From Erinaceus europaeus (taxonomy: Eukaryota; Chordata; Mammalia; Eulipotyphla; Erinaceidae): a DNA stretch of 64,000 nt. The translations under genes were made by a program, and so were the position numbers. The notes under the pieces are model-generated. The model saw only the letters and a program-made list of their open reading frames with translations. It was not told the origin of the DNA and made no database searches. How positions within the stretch are numbered: position 1 is the first letter of the stretch; each line of letters opens with the position of its first letter. Positions 9,300 to 21,015 of the stretch are shown here, piece by piece. The stretch is taken from contig NC_080171.1 of NCBI RefSeq assembly GCF_950295315.1, positions 33,782,361-33,846,360 on the forward strand, read 5' to 3'.

Positions 9300-10560
9300 T
9301 CAAAAAATAAAATAATACATTTTTTTCTTAAGTTAGTGAGATTTTCTTGAAGTTTAATAGCGCCAAGTTCATTTTCTTAATGGTTCTCCCTGTTCTTTCT
9401 CATTTCCTACTCACTTGTCCACTATCACTGACCCAGATCTCCACCACCAGATTTGTACATGGCAGAGAATGGGGAAACACACAGAGAACAAGGAAGGGTG
9501 AGGAAAACTAAAAAGAGCCAACAGAAACTTTTACTGGGGCCAAGGTTTAGAGATTATGCCGCAAACTAAACACAAAGCGGCCAGGCTATTTGTTTTGAGT
9601 GAGTGGAATTTTCATCTTCAGTGTCAAGAGGCAAGAGCCAAACTTTAGAAAGTCACAATTTTCCCAAGACTTTAAAGAAAGATAGTCTTAATCCTGCACA
9701 TATTCTTGGAATGCTTGGAGGTTAGAACTGATGTTCTTCCACTGGCTGGATCTGTAAGCCAAAATGCAATCAAGCTTAGGAGCTCCTGGCTCTGGCTATA
9801 ACTGGAAATGAGGTAAGTGCAGATTTCCAAATTCTATCTGTAACCTGCCAATGCATTCCCTGCTACCCACCTCCCCTGCTAACTCTACTGCTGAGGCTCA
9901 AATGACTACTTCATATTCCTTGAAGTACTGTAATCAAAGGAACTCATTTTCTGAAACTCTCAAAGACAAGAAAAGGTATGCAGAGGTCAAAATATGTAAG
10001 GTGTGTTACATGTTGTGCCAAGAAATACAAGTTTCCTTTTAGATCAGAGTTGTAAGCAAAACAAAGACTGGATTCTTAAATAGAAAATTCTGAAGAGGCC
10101 AATTTATTTCAAAATAATGTCTAAGTTAATATAATCAATAGAAAAAATCTCAATAAGTTATTTAAACTGGGTCAAATGACACTACAGTTTATCTAAAAAA
10201 TCAAATTGAGGGACAGTAAGTGTGTTCCCCTAACCCCCGTCTCTCTCTCACACACACACTAATCAGAAACAAAGAAGAGACCTACCAAATATTAAGACCT
10301 ACTACAAGGCTACTAGTTTCAAACCTATAGGTCAGTTTTGCTAGAATTTGCAGTTAAATTAAAGAATTCGAATTCAGGAAAAGAAAAAAAAAATCAGACC
10401 ATTATGATAGAGTTGGCCAGTAGACAATGGGAAAGAGTCTAGAAACTGAGACTTGGAATTTATTAGCATGAAAGTATTTGTTGTTTATAAACCACCTGCA
10501 ATTCCCCAGGGAAAATGATGCCTAGGTTCACACTGCTTCCAGACCTCTTATCTCTCTAGA
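9300..10560. other. unique intergenic sequence
   Basis: No repeat family, exon-like frame or RNA gene recognised. 'atgaggtaagtgc' near 9808 looks like a splice donor but has no supporting frame. Confidence 0.45.
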
Positions 10561-10599
10561 CTACATTTTTCAAATTAGTGGGATTGTATTTTCCAAAAT

Positions 10600-11480
10600 C
10601 CAAATCCAATTCTTTATCTTTAGGATACCCACTCTGTCATAGTAACTCTCAGCCTATTGCTGCCTATAAAGTAACTGTCAGTTGTGGATTTAAAACTTCC
10701 ATTGGCTTCCCATTTCATTTAGAACAAAATTCAAATTCTTAGTGAGGCTCTACCAACCCTACATGACCCAGACTGATTCTATTATCTCTGACACCATTTC
10801 CCCATTACTCACTGTGATTTCACCATTCTGACCTCCATTCTGACCTCTGAACATACTGGTTTTTTTCCCCATTTCAGAGCTTTGCACAAGATCTTCCCTT
10901 TGCCAAGAAGTTTCTTCCTTGGCTTATAACTGTTAACTTTTTGTTCGTTTGATTTTTGTTTTTTAGTTGTTGTTGTTTTCTTATCATTCATATCTCAATT
11001 AATGTCACCCTCCCCCCCCCAGGGGTATTCCTTGACTCCCACTTCTTCTTTTTTAATAGATTTATTTATTTATCAGTGATAGTGACAAATGAAGGGGAGG
11101 GGTATAATGACACCAGAGCATCAATGTGGTGCATGTGATAATAGGGATTGAACTCTAGCCCCTGAGTCACCCCCTGGGCCACCTAACCCCCATTTCCAAG
11201 TTGCCACTTTCTTCTATATGCCACCACTCTGTCAATCACTTTTCTTCACAGAATTTACTTCTACTCTTTAACTGTATCACATGTTTATTGTTGGTGATTC
11301 CTTCCAGAATATAAATTGTGTAAAAGAGACCTCATCAGCCCAGCACCTACAGTCAACAAGAACACAAAGTGGACTTTCTAATATTGGTGCAATGAATGGT
11401 ACAATATGTAGTGAATGAAGGACTGAGGTATGTAATGGAAGTAGCACTACGTTTACAACCAGAAGATCCAAATACCATTT
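10600..11480 (+). mobile_element. ancient L2 3' relic, interrupted by a SINE
   Basis: The flow matches the L2 3' region known across mammals: 'cttccattggcttcccat', then an 'acaaaattcaaattctta' segment, then the 'gagctttgcacaag' block. It is very degraded, and its ends are uncertain. Confidence 0.6.
11047..11183 (-). mobile_element. SINE (C-like)
   Basis: Antisense copy: 'atttatttatttatcag', 'gacaccagagcatc', and the head complement 'gtcaccccctgggccac'. Inserted in the L2 relic. Confidence 0.6.
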
Positions 11481-11559
11481 AACTTTGACTAAATCAACCT
11501 CAATTCCCCTGTAAAATGTGGCCTAAAATGTTTGCCCAGCCTATATACTAGAGTATTAC

Positions 11560-12520
11560 TTCCGTTTCTTCATTTATTCATCAATAATGCTTTCCAAGCA
11601 CTTTCTATGTGTTAGGCATTGTGTAAACTGCTTATGTTCATAACTATAAGTTGTAAACTCTAAGGACTAAGACAGTTCAGAGGCAGTTAGGAATAGTAAA
11701 ACTGTTATTAGATGTTATCAACTTCAGTGTGTTATAAGAACATATAGAGAAGCACCAAATGCATCCTCAGAAAATCAAGGCGAGATAAATAGCTGGAGAA
11801 ATCAACCTAGCAGGTCTGAGGAGACCGGGTAATGGTTATGCAAAACAACTCTCATGCCTGAAGCTCCCAGGTCCCAGATTCAGTCCCCAGCACCACCATA
11901 AGCCTGAGCTGAGCAGTGCTCTAGAGAGTCAGTCTGTCTCTCTTTCTCTCTCTCTCAGTAAAAATAGACAAAGAGAGAGCAACCTAGCAAAGAAAGCCTA
12001 GAGAGATGGCTGTGTGAAGAATAGTTAGACAGGAAACAACTTGTACAAAGGCCCAGAAGTCAACAAGGACAAAGAAGGTAAATGGACTGCATGTCATTCA
12101 CTAAGGCTGAGACTAGGAGAAGAGAGTCATGGCAACACTGAAAACAAAAACTCTTCAACAACAACAACAAAAAAGGATGATGGGTCTATGCTCTAACATG
12201 GACCCAAGCAAAGGAGGCAGTGGTGAACGACAGTGGTGGTACTGGTGATGGGGGGGGGGGGAATTGATTAGGAGATGCCAGAGATAAGTCTAGAAATAGG
12301 TTAATCAGAGATGGCTTTAGAGAGCATGTTAAGGGGGTAGGCTCTATACTTAGGATGTTGGGGAACTATAGAAAGCTTTAAGTGGAGTAAAAATTAAAAA
12401 GAGACAAAATAAGGTACTCAGAGTTGTTCATTAAGCCAAGACTTGATTTGAAAGTAATGATGCTGTCAGGTAAAAAAAGATTCTTAGGGGAGAGATCTGA
12501 TGTGAATGTCAAGCCATAGG
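11560..12520 (-). mobile_element. ancient L2 3' relic, interrupted by SINE-D
   Basis: Reads like reverse-complement L2: 'catttattcatcaataatg', 'gcactttctatgtgttagg', 'caaaggcccagaagtc'. Boundaries are approximate. A G12 run sits at about 12249. Confidence 0.5.
11818..11969 (+). mobile_element. SINE-D
   Basis: 'gaccgggtaatggttatg', 'tcatgcctgaagctccc', 'gagcagtgctctagag', CT tract and a short tail. Confidence 0.8.
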
Positions 12521-12699
12521 AGCCATCAATATGTTTTGGGATTCCGCTGCCAAATCTCTTGTAACATCAGTCTTTTTCTAACTCTGTGAAAAGATAATAC
12601 ATATTGGATAAGATTGCCTTAATATTAAGCTCTTCTATAGTGGTTTTTTTTTAAACTTTGAATTCTGTTTCTGCTTGTTTATAACTACCTAGTTCAAGA

Positions 12700-12840
12700 G
12701 AAAAATTTTGAGCCAAGCCCCACTGTACTGGGAAGAACTTCAGTGCCATGGAGTCTTTCCTTCTCATTCTCTCTTTCTATCTGAATAAGTCAGCTAAGAG
12801 TAGTAAAGCCCTGCTTTGGGAAAAAAAAAAAAAAAAAAAC
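12700..12840 (+). mobile_element. SINE-E 3' part
   Basis: 'ccactgtactgggaagaact' followed by a TC tract, 'cagctaagagtagtaaagcc' and A18. The 5' head is missing. Confidence 0.5.
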
Positions 12841-12841
12841 T

Positions 12842-12956
12842 TAGTGGGAGTTGTATTGTTATGTGGAAATGTTATGCATGTACAAACTATTGCATTTTAC
12901 CATTGACTGTAAACCATTAATCCCCTAATAAAGAAATTTAAAAAAAAAAAAAAAAA
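12842..12956 (+). mobile_element. 5'-truncated L1 3' end (AATAAAG type)
   Basis: About 115 bp of the L1 3' terminus: 'gggagttgtattgtt', 'gttatgcatgtacaaact', 'attaatcccctaataaag', then poly(A). A GGA repeat follows at 12957-12975. Confidence 0.8.
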
Positions 12957-12975
12957 GGAGGAGGAGGAGGAGGGA

Positions 12976-13420
12976 GAGAATTCTATCTATGTTCAGTGCT
13001 TGAAAGTGAGATCTCCAGGAAGCTCTCTGAAACAGATTGTAATCTGCAGAATGTTCAGGAAGAAGAATCTTTGGGGATCAACACCTGTGTCAGGGAAGTG
13101 GAAGGAGGATCCAATAAGATAGAAATCAAGTGCAACTTGAGTCCAATGACAGCCTTGGACAAACCCACAAGGAATTCTGAAACTAAACAGTCTACTAGAG
13201 CTGATGAATTTAGGTGGCCAGGACTATATACTTATCTCAATCACTAGATGGATGTACACTGTCCTACAGTTGGTTGACAAACAGCCTAAGCAAGATGATT
13301 TTCTACAAGTAAAATAATCTCTGAAGGAGCTAGCTAGCTAGCTCTAAAGGCTGTCTGGAAACCACATTCCCAGCAGCTGAGTCAATAATTTCTTTTTTCT
13401 TTTTTTAAGATTTATTAATA
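12976..13420. other. unique sequence with an 83-codon frame
   Basis: An open frame at 12996-13247 (+) is polar and shows no recognised domain. There is no splice context and no homology that I can name. It is probably chance. Confidence 0.35.
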
Positions 13421-13492
13421 GCCCCCCTCTTATCCTATGGTTTTGTCAGTGTTTCCTTTGTATAAATAAAATTTAAAATATAAAAAAGATTT
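13421..13492 (+). mobile_element. L1 3'-terminal fragment
   Basis: About 70 bp: 'cttatcctatggttttgtca', 'gtgtttcctttgtataaata', then an A-rich tail, as in the L1 3' ends at 39040-39090 and 45915-45971. Confidence 0.75.
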
Positions 13493-13734
13493 ATTAACAG
13501 CCAACCTAGAAAAGAAAAATGATAACCAGGCTGTCTCTTGTACAATATGACAGCTAAGATGGTTATGGGCTTTTAGGAACATATAACCTTGGTGGAGCTG
13601 TGGTGACTTACTGGCATCATGTGTGGGTATAAAACAAAATTGTGAAATGTGGGTAATTTTGTAAAAAATAAAAATATATATTTATTTTATATAAGAGAAA
13701 AAATATATATTTATTTAAGTTTTATATATATTTA

Positions 13735-13886
13735 GTGATCCAGGAGGTAGTACAGTGGATAAAATGTTGGGCTTGAAGGCAACGTGTCCAAGTTTGATTC
13801 CTGGCACTACATGTGCCAGATTGCTGCTCTGGTTATTTCTCCTTTTCTCTTTCATTAATGCATAATTAAAAATAAATATTTAAAAG
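13735..13886 (+). mobile_element. SINE-C
   Basis: 'gatccaggaggtagtacag', 'ggcactacatgtgccag', CT tract, A-rich tail. Confidence 0.8.
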
Positions 13887-14154
13887 CCCTTTTAGAAGTG
13901 ACCCACATTCTTTGGCTGACAGATGCTTAAAACCAGCATTGTCATCTTCTCTCTTCCATGACCTTTACTGTTATCCTTCCATGTTCTCTTTCTGACTCTC
14001 CTCTTGCCCCCTTGATAGAAAGATTCTGTAGTTACATCAGGCCCAAATAGATAATTCAGGATAATCTCTCCATTGCAAAATCCATAATTGAATCTGCAAA
14101 ATCCTTTTTTGTTATGCAATGTAACATATTCACAGATTCTGGGGATTAAATTTC

Positions 14155-14287
14155 AGACAAACTCCTCAACTTTAAAATGGGTATAATAATAGGACCACCT
14201 CATATGGTTGTGAAAATTAAATTCATATAAAGTGTTAAAAGTGCTACCTAGCACAAAGAAAACTCTCAACAAATGTTAGCAGCTAGT
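14155..14287 (+). mobile_element. MIR relic
   Basis: Matches the MIR flow: 'cctcaactttaaaatgggta', 'taataataggaccacctcat', 'gttgtgaaaattaaattcat', 'ctcaacaaatg'. Confidence 0.75.
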
Positions 14288-14289
14288 TT

Positions 14290-14794
14290 CCCCATGTGGA
14301 CTTCTTAAGTTCTGATGTCTTCTTATCCTTTGCATTTCTGCCTTAGTTTGGTCCCTAATTTCAGCTCTAGTCATAACCATCTTTTCTCTTCAATTTTGCC
14401 TTCTTGTATACTTAGACCTCCACCTCCATACCACCACCAGAATGAGACTACAGTGGTCTCACATTCCACTAATTCACTTATAAGTAAATATAAATTGGAT
14501 GTCTTCTATAAGCCAGCCACCCAGAGTCATTGCCTCTGTAGCCAAAGCCTATGCCCACTGGTAATCTTGAGAAAGGTATAGCATCTTGGTTAACCTTCTA
14601 CTACAGCATTTTACACTCCTTAGATTAGATTAATGAATGGATGGATGTAGTCATAACATTTTGTAACTTTATGACTCCACAAATGTGGGGGCCCTACTAA
14701 GTTTTCATCTAACAAACATATTTGGAGAGAGAGAGAGTATTCCATACAGTATATATATTCTAGATGTTCTATAGGTTTTTGTAATATATATATA
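14290..14794. other. unique intergenic sequence
   Basis: No repeat or gene recognised. The 88-codon frame at 14315-14581 (+) has no recognisable domain. Confidence 0.45.
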
Positions 14795-15062
14795 CTTTGT
14801 TTTGTCCCACCAGAGTCTCATGCCTGTGTAGTCCAGCATTCCTGAAAGATTTTTTTTTTCTTCTTTTCTCGTACCTTCAGACAGAAAGAGATGGAACAGA
14901 GGAAAAAAAAAAAAAATTAGACACCACAGCACTGCCCCACCATTCAAAGAACTTCCCCTGTGGCTGTGTACTTCGTGTTCCCTGGTGGTTTCAGGGGTTC
15001 AAATCCCAGTCCTTGCACATGGTAAAGTATGCACTCTACTGGGTGAGTAATCTCCTGGTCCA
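14795..15062 (-). mobile_element. SINE-B-like, diverged
   Basis: Antisense: tail-side T-runs at 14849-14859, 'agacaccacagcactgcccc', and 'gcacatggtaaagtatgcac' ending at 'ctcctggtcc'. Confidence 0.6.
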
Positions 15063-15295
15063 AGTTGGGTTATTTTATTTTTTGAGTTATGTGCTTATTT
15101 ATTTTTATAGCGACAGAAATTGAGAGGGAAGGGAGAGATAGAGAGGGAGAAAGAAAAAGAGACACCTACAGCACCAGTTCATCAATCATGAAGCTTTAGC
15201 CTCGCAGGACAAGAAAGACCAAGTACTTGAACCTATCTCCTTGTACATGGTAATGTGTGCACTCTACCATGTGCACCACTGCTCCACCTCCAGGT
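15063..15295 (-). mobile_element. SINE-B
   Basis: Antisense: 'gtgcttatttatttttatag', 'cagaaattgagaggga', 'ctacagcaccagttcatcaa', 'accactgctccacctccagg'. Confidence 0.75.
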
Positions 15296-15670
15296 CGAGA
15301 ATTGTTTTTAAAGCAGATGAAATGAGGTGAAGAAAACCTTACAACTGTGGCACAGGATACATGGGAGATGTATGCCTCCACACTTCCAAGGGCCTTCCTA
15401 GTCAGCACTGCAGAGACCCAAGCACAGAGAGAGCATCTGGGCACAAGCTGTAGAGCAGACACTTCTTTGAAATGTTTAGAAAGGAGGATCAAGTGACCCT
15501 CTGATATGGCTGCTACTTTGGTGAAGATATGTTTTCTTTCTTTCAGTGTAATCTCATTTTCTCTCCAACACCATGAGAAAGAATGAAAGAAAAAAATTTT
15601 TTTAAAGAAAAGGAAAGGAAAGGCAAGATACTGAGAAGGACCCATTTCTATGTTCTCCATTCAAGAGTGC
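15296..15670. other. unique intergenic sequence
   Basis: No repeat or gene recognised. The 154-codon minus-strand frame spanning 15196-15660 runs through the SINE-B above and has no domain. Confidence 0.45.
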
Positions 15671-15777
15671 CTGCCAAACCAATTAATCCCTTCTGAATGT
15701 TATCTCCCTGCTATGTTAATGTTATGTTAATAAATGCAATTAAGATAACATTCAGGAGGTGTTAATTGGTTTGGCAG
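15671..15777. repeat. 107-bp hairpin-forming inverted repeat
   Basis: The left arm (15671-15705, starting CTGCCAAACCAATTAA) and right arm (15743-15777, ending TTAATTGGTTTGGCAG) are reverse complements over 35 positions with three differences. As RNA of the + strand these are two G-U wobbles and one C-U mismatch. The loop is 37 nt. The arm termini show no convincing target-site duplication. It could be a decayed MITE-type DNA transposon, a pre-microRNA-like transcript, or a local inverted duplication. The sequence alone does not decide. Confidence 0.85.
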
Positions 15778-15779
15778 AT

Positions 15780-16059
15780 GTACATGAATAAGAAGCACAG
15801 ATATTTTGCTTTCCCTATTTATGGAGGCAGGAAGTGACACAAAGTTGGACAAAAGGAAACTTAATTTGCCTCCAGTCTCTTTTGATACCACTTAGGCCTT
15901 TTCTGTTAAGTAATATGTGGGATTCTTAAAATGCTAATTTGGATGGTATTGCAAAGATGAACTGATTGTCAAATGTTGCAAAAACACTGAAATTGTCTTT
16001 TGCCACAGGAACTAACTACATACTATTTACTTCCTTTAAATTGTTATATATAGCATACA

Positions 16060-16060
<1 letters not shown>
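15780..16060. other. unique AT-rich sequence
   Basis: No repeat or gene recognised. Confidence 0.45.

Positions 16061-16061
<1 letters not shown>

Positions 16062-16103
<42 letters not shown>
16062..16103. repeat. (TA)n microsatellite
   Basis: 21 perfect TA units. Confidence 0.97.
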
Positions 16104-16106
<3 letters not shown>

Positions 16107-16265
16107 TACAAACACATTTTCTTTCAAATATGTCTATAGCATGTATGTAAATAAGTTCTCATGCTAATCTATAAAGATGATTGTTGCAGAAAGCTAAATT
16201 CTAGACTATTCTTGATGCAATTAGTTACTTAATGTATTCTAGTAATATAAAGAATTAGTGTTCTA

Positions 16266-16511
16266 GGAGGCCGGGTGACGCACATGGCGTGAAGCGCAAG
16301 GACCAGCATAAGGATCCCGGTTTGAGCCCCCGGCTCCCCACCTGCAGGGGAGTCGCTTCACAAGTAGTTCTTCAGGTGTCTATCTTTCTTTCCCCTTCCC
16401 TGTCTCCCCCTTTTTTCTCGATTTCTCTCTATCCTATCCAGCAACAACGACAGCAATAACAACAACAATAATAACAACAACAATAAACAAGGGCAACAAA
16501 AAGGGAAAAAA
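16266..16511 (+). mobile_element. SINE-A, complete but with a short head
   Basis: The head 'aggaggccgggtgacgcaca' lacks a few bases. 'cgcaaggaccagcataagg', 'ctccccacctgcagggg' and the CAA region follow. The 15-bp target-site duplication AAGAAT(T/A)AGTGTTCT lies at 16251-16265 and 16512-16526 with one mismatch. Confidence 0.92.
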
Positions 16512-16526
16512 AAGAATAAGTGTTCT

Positions 16527-16805
16527 CTTGTTCTAGTTTATAAGATGGTAACTTTTATTTATTATATTTAGATATTCATTTATCACTATTTAGAAATTCA
16601 TATGTCCTCACCACACATCCTAGTGTACATTACATTGCAAAATGGGTTTTTCTTGGGGGAGGGGGTAAGAGTCTAAATTTGTATAGACTTGAAGCAGAGG
16701 AAAGTTGCATTATATTGCTAAATCAAAGTCACTGTGTTCATTTTGGGAACTTGGCATCAGCATTTGTATCACATGACCTTTGAAAAGCTTAGTCTTCCCC
16801 AGAAC
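16527..16805. other. unique intergenic sequence
   Basis: No repeat or gene recognised. Confidence 0.45.
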
Positions 16806-16807
16806 TT

Positions 16808-16880
16808 TCTTTTATTTTAATTAATTAATTAGAGACAGTGAGAAACTTCGAGGAAGATAGAGAGGTTCCTACCAGTTGTG
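16808..16880 (-). mobile_element. SINE fragment
   Basis: Antisense tail and pyrimidine-tract complement (tttattttaattaattaatt, agagacagtgag). The head is absent. Confidence 0.5.
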
Positions 16881-17283
16881 GATGTCAAATTATCCCTATC
16901 AATTTTGTAAATCAAATGAGGAAAACTGTAACACTGTTCAAAAATCATTCAACCTAAACCTCAAATAAATTGGAAGTATATTATCTCAATTCTAAAACAT
17001 TATTTTCCTATAAAAGGAAATAATAAAAGGTTTTCTCAGGTGGGCAAAAGAAAGGAAAAAAGAGAAGGAAAAGAAAGACATATATCTATATATGAAGATT
17101 AAAGTCCAATTCCAAAAATGCTAAAATATTCATATGAATTAAAGAACAGTATGTTTTATCCAGAAAAAAGAATAAGTAGCTAGAACATAGCCACTGCTGT
17201 CTTTCAAGTGAGTTTTTGGTATTAATATCTGTTGCACAATTCCAGAAATTTCACTCAATGTATACATTTCTTTACTAAATGCT

Positions 17284-17297
17284 CACCTACAGTTCTT
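17284..17297. repeat. probable target-site duplication of the L1 copy
   Basis: CACCTACAGTTCTT, matching CACCTGCAGCTCTT at 18268-18281 with two mismatches. It bounds the L1 fragment between them. Confidence 0.6.
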
Positions 17298-18267
17298 TTT
17301 AAATATTTTTATTTTTTTAATAGTGATTTAATAATGATTGACAAGATTGTGGTATAAGAGCACAATTCCATACAATTCCTACCGCTAGAGTTCCATATCC
17401 CTTCCCTCTATTGGAAGTTTCCCTATTCTTTATCCCTCTGTGAGTATGGACCAAAGACCTTTATGGGGTACAGAAGGTGGAAGGTCTGGCTTCTGTAATT
17501 GCTTCTCTGCTGGACATAGGCATTGACATATCCCCAGCCCATTTCTATCTTTCCCCAGTGGGGTATGGCTCTGGGGAGATGAGGTTCCAGGGTGCACTGG
17601 TGATTGCATCTGCCTAGAGAAGTCAGATTTGTGTCATGGCACCATCTGCAACTTGGTGGCTGCTTTATGATATAAAGCAGAACAACCTCTGCATCCCTAT
17701 CAGTCTGAGCTCACATTCCATGGTCACAGCTAGGAACATTCTAGGCTCTACTCATTTCAGGAACAGTCTGCTTAGAGTGGCAGAGTATGTTGACCCAGCC
17801 TCCCTCCGGAGAGTGGGACAGTTTCTACTACTGTTGTTCTGCATTGAAGGCAATATACTATAGAAACCCACAAGAGGGTCCATGATGTTATTCCTGATGG
17901 AGATGACCAGTGATGGTGGAGAGAGGGATCTGTTAGAGGTCTAGGCCCATCATATCTGTGTGGGAGTCCAAGGATTCCCTGACTAGGGCCCCAGACGATG
18001 GGGTGGAGTGATCAAAAGGGCCATCATTAAAGTGTGCTGGTCCCTTGCCCGTATCCAGCTTTTGTAGTCCTTACCTTACCTGATACAGTTAGACTCAGAG
18101 TGATTGAGGGAAGTGAAATATGAAGTAGACAAGGAGGGTAGAAACTATTTGATTACGTATTTTCTGGTGTCTTTTTTAGGTCTTTCTATTTGCTTGCTGT
18201 ACTTACTAAGTCATTGTAGACAGTTGTGCACTTTTACTTTAAGGTATATATTTTCCCCCAACTTATT
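17298..18267 (-). mobile_element. 5'-truncated L1, long older 3' UTR
   Basis: About 970 bp of L1 3' UTR in antisense. Shared blocks include the complements of 'ttacagaagccagacc' (near 17490) and 'gatgggcctagacctc' (near 17940). The latter is shared with 44845-45971, which shows that this 3' UTR family is at least 0.9 kb long. No ORF2 codons are seen. The A-rich tail complement sits at 17298-17330. Confidence 0.75.
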
Positions 18268-18462
18268 CACCTGCAGCTCTTAATTTACCCTTTTTCATTC
18301 TCCTCAAGGTAAATTCCTTGGATCTTTACAAACAGTATAATGCAATCATTCCTAATGTTCAATCTGAGAGTCTGGAAAATTTCTTAAGCAATAAAAGATT
18401 ATCATTGCTCTCCAGTGACAACAGACTGTTCACTGAAGATTATGAAATACTCCTTTTTTAAA

Positions 18463-18612
18463 AAAAAAACTTTATTTATTGAATTATTTATTTATTTTGC
18501 CAGAGCACTGCTCAGCTCTGGCTTCTGGTGTTGTGGGGAATTGAATCTGGGACTTCAGAACCTCAGGCATGAGAGTCTCTTTGCACAACCACTATGCTAT
18601 CTACCCCCCCAA
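18463..18612 (-). mobile_element. SINE-D
   Basis: Antisense 'gccagagcactgctcagctc' to 'accactatgctatctacccc', close to consensus. Confidence 0.88.
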
Positions 18613-18984
18613 AAAATCCTCTTCTAATCTGCATGCATGTGGGCCAATGTGTTTGCCATGTTTTCCAGAACGAAAGGATCACTGAGGCTTAAATTCATTG
18701 GGTTTTACAATACTGGCTCTCCTCCAGGCTAAGGAGGTGAAGGAACACTTGAACGCAGTGACAGTGACTCAGTATTTGCAGGCAGTGCCCACTGGCCCCA
18801 TGGCTCTGGCTAGTTTTGGGACAACAGGGAAGCCTTGACACAGATGCCTTAAAGGAAACATTTCCTGCAGCACTGTGCGCACCTTCTACTCACTCCCTAA
18901 GATCTCAGAAAGCTGAATAAATCTTTCTCAAAGTACTGTACACTGGTTTGGGGGTCAGCAAATATTTTGTTAACAAAAAACAAA
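18613..18984. other. unique intergenic sequence
   Basis: No repeat or gene recognised. Confidence 0.45.
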
Positions 18985-19100
18985 AAAGTAAGAGTGGCTA
19001 CAGCATTGGATCCTGAGTCTGTATGTGCTACAGTAATGCTCTGGAATCTTCTCTCTCTCTCTCTCTCTCTCCCTGTATAAGCAAAAAATAAACTAACAAA
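18985..19100 (+). mobile_element. degraded SINE fragment
   Basis: 'agagtggctacagcattgga', 'agtaatgctctgg', an (TC)n tract at 19049-19070 and 'aaaaaataaac'. Family unclear. Confidence 0.4.
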
Positions 19101-19204
19101 AGTGGCCAACAGCAAGCAATGAAGTCATGCAAGCACCAAGCCACAGTAGTGACTCTAATGTCAAAAATATAAATAAATTATATATATTTACCCTGCTTCC
19201 TAAA

Positions 19205-19499
19205 ACTTTTTTTTTCTTTCAGGGTTATTTCTGGGGCTCGGTGCCTGCACTACAAATCCACTGCTCCTGTGCCATTTTTTTTTTTTTCAGTTTTTTTGGA
19301 TAAGACAGAGAGAAACTGAGAGGAAGAGGAAGACAGAAACCTGAAGACACCTGAAGACCGGCTTCACCACTTGTGAGGAGACTCCCCCACCCCAACCCTG
19401 CAGGTGGGGAGCCAGGGGCTCAAACCCGGATCCTTTGGAGGGTCCTTGAGCTTCATACGCGATGTGTGCTTAACCTGGTGTGCCACCGCCCGGCCCCCC
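19205..19499 (-). mobile_element. SINE-A, long form
   Basis: Antisense. The 3' module complement 'ggttatttctggggctcgg' lies next to the tail complement. The head complement 'gtgtgccaccgcccggcc' is at the right end. Confidence 0.9.
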
Positions 19500-19528
19500 A
19501 AATTTTTCAAACTCTATTTCATAGAAAT

Positions 19529-19650
19529 CTGCAGTAGCTAGGGAGACAGCTCAGTCTTTGTGCCTGAGGCCCTCAGTTCAAATCCCAGAAATTACAGGGA
19601 CTGGAGTTGAGATCCAGCTTTTCTCCTTCTCAGTATGAGAGTATTTGTCC
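19529..19650 (+). mobile_element. tRNA-derived SINE, diverged
   Basis: 'gctagggagacagctcag' head, 'ggccctcagttcaaatccca' as B-box region. The CT tract is degraded. Confidence 0.55.
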
Positions 19651-19910
19651 ATCTGATATAAAGTAAATCAACCAAGAAAGGCTGCACAGGTCTATACTGC
19701 AAAACAGTAAAAATACCTGAGACTCAGTTACACAGTGTAATGAAAATTATGATTGCATATTTTGCTATACTCTATCTTTAAATCCATATACCTTAACATC
19801 TCCTGTCTGCAACAAGCACTTTTTACATATTAAAAATTAACATTCATTTCTGAGGTGAAGGGAAGAACTCTGTCTCCAGGGTTTTAATTAAAAAAAAAAA
19901 AAAGTTTTCT

Positions 19911-20188
19911 GGAGTCAGGTGGTAACGCAGTGGGTTAAGCGCAGGTGGCAAGAAGCGCAAGGACCGGCTTAAGGATCCGGGGTTCGAGTTCCCAGCTCCA
20001 CACCTGCAGGGGAGTCGCTTCACAGGCGGTGAAGCAGGTCTGTAAGTGTCTTTCTCTCCCCCTTTCTGTCTTCCCCTCCCCTCTCCAGTTCTCTCTGTCC
20101 TATCCAACATCGACAACATCAACAGCAACAATAACTACAACAATAAAACAACAAGGGCAACAAAAGGGAATAAATAAATAATTTTTTT
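19911..20188 (+). mobile_element. SINE-A, complete
   Basis: 'ggagtcaggtggtaacgcag' head, B box 'ggttcgagttccc', full body. AAGTTTTCT repeats at 19902-19910 and 20189-20197 as a 9-bp target-site duplication. Confidence 0.93.
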
Positions 20189-20197
20189 AAGTTTTCT

Positions 20198-20884
20198 TAA
20201 AACACAAAACCCTTTCTTTTAAAATCATGTACAAAAGTGTTATTGTCAAAACTTTTTTGACTTGTCGAGTTTAGGGTAATGAAAAAAAAAATCTAATCCT
20301 TATTCCAGCACTGGAGTCATCATATTTCCATTTCATAGTCAATAGTATAACTTTTCTTTCATTTCACTTCTCAGAGTTTTATCCTTTTAAAGCAGGGAAG
20401 CAATTTGGCCTCGGGAATATTGTCTCTCATTTAACAATCTTTTTCAGTCCCGTTCTTGGCATTTGGCAATGACCTCACACTGCTGACACTTTCTCAGTGT
20501 ATGTGGCAGGCAGGCTATGAGATGCTGCTATTTTCTTCCACTACTCTTCCTCTGATCACCAATCTTGTCTTTCCTCCCACTCTCCCTTGCAGCTCTAATT
20601 GTTTTCACTCCTTTGAAACCATCTAGAAAAGAAATTTTTAAAAAGCAGCTCCTAAAAGCATAATGCCCCTTTCTAGTTCTTGCTGCCAGTTTAGATATTT
20701 TCCAGTTTTCTTGTCCCTGAATATTTCTTATTAAGATTTTTTTTTTTATCCTCTTCCCATCTTACTTAGACTAGTCAAGATCTAGGTCCACTCAAACGTG
20801 CATCAGTTGTAACACCTGAAGCTCCTTGGGTACCATAGTGGAAGAGCAAGAGGTTTTAAATGAGAACAGCTGATGTAAATCATA
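20198..20884. other. unique intergenic sequence
   Basis: No repeat or gene recognised. Confidence 0.45.
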
Positions 20885-21015
20885 ATCCTACTGTTCCCTA
20901 GCTTGAGTCTTGGCTAAGTAAATTATTGAGTCACTCTGAGGCTCAGCTTTCTCATCTGTAAAACAGGAGCAATCACTCATACCTAACTTTTAGGGTTCTT
21001 CTAAACGCTTAGGTA
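20885..21015 (+). mobile_element. MIR relic
   Basis: 'gaggctcagctttctcatct' and 'gtaaaacaggagcaatcact' follow the conserved MIR core order, ending near 'aaacgcttaggtaaaagg'. Confidence 0.75.

Noticed and set aside
9804..9818. Splice-donor-like ATGAGGTAAGTGC
   Set aside because: No open upstream exon with coding character and no matching acceptor; a chance motif.
12996..13247. 83-codon plus-strand frame in unique DNA
   Set aside because: No recognisable domain, promoter or splice signals. The length is within chance for AT-rich DNA with few stops. Kept only as a note.
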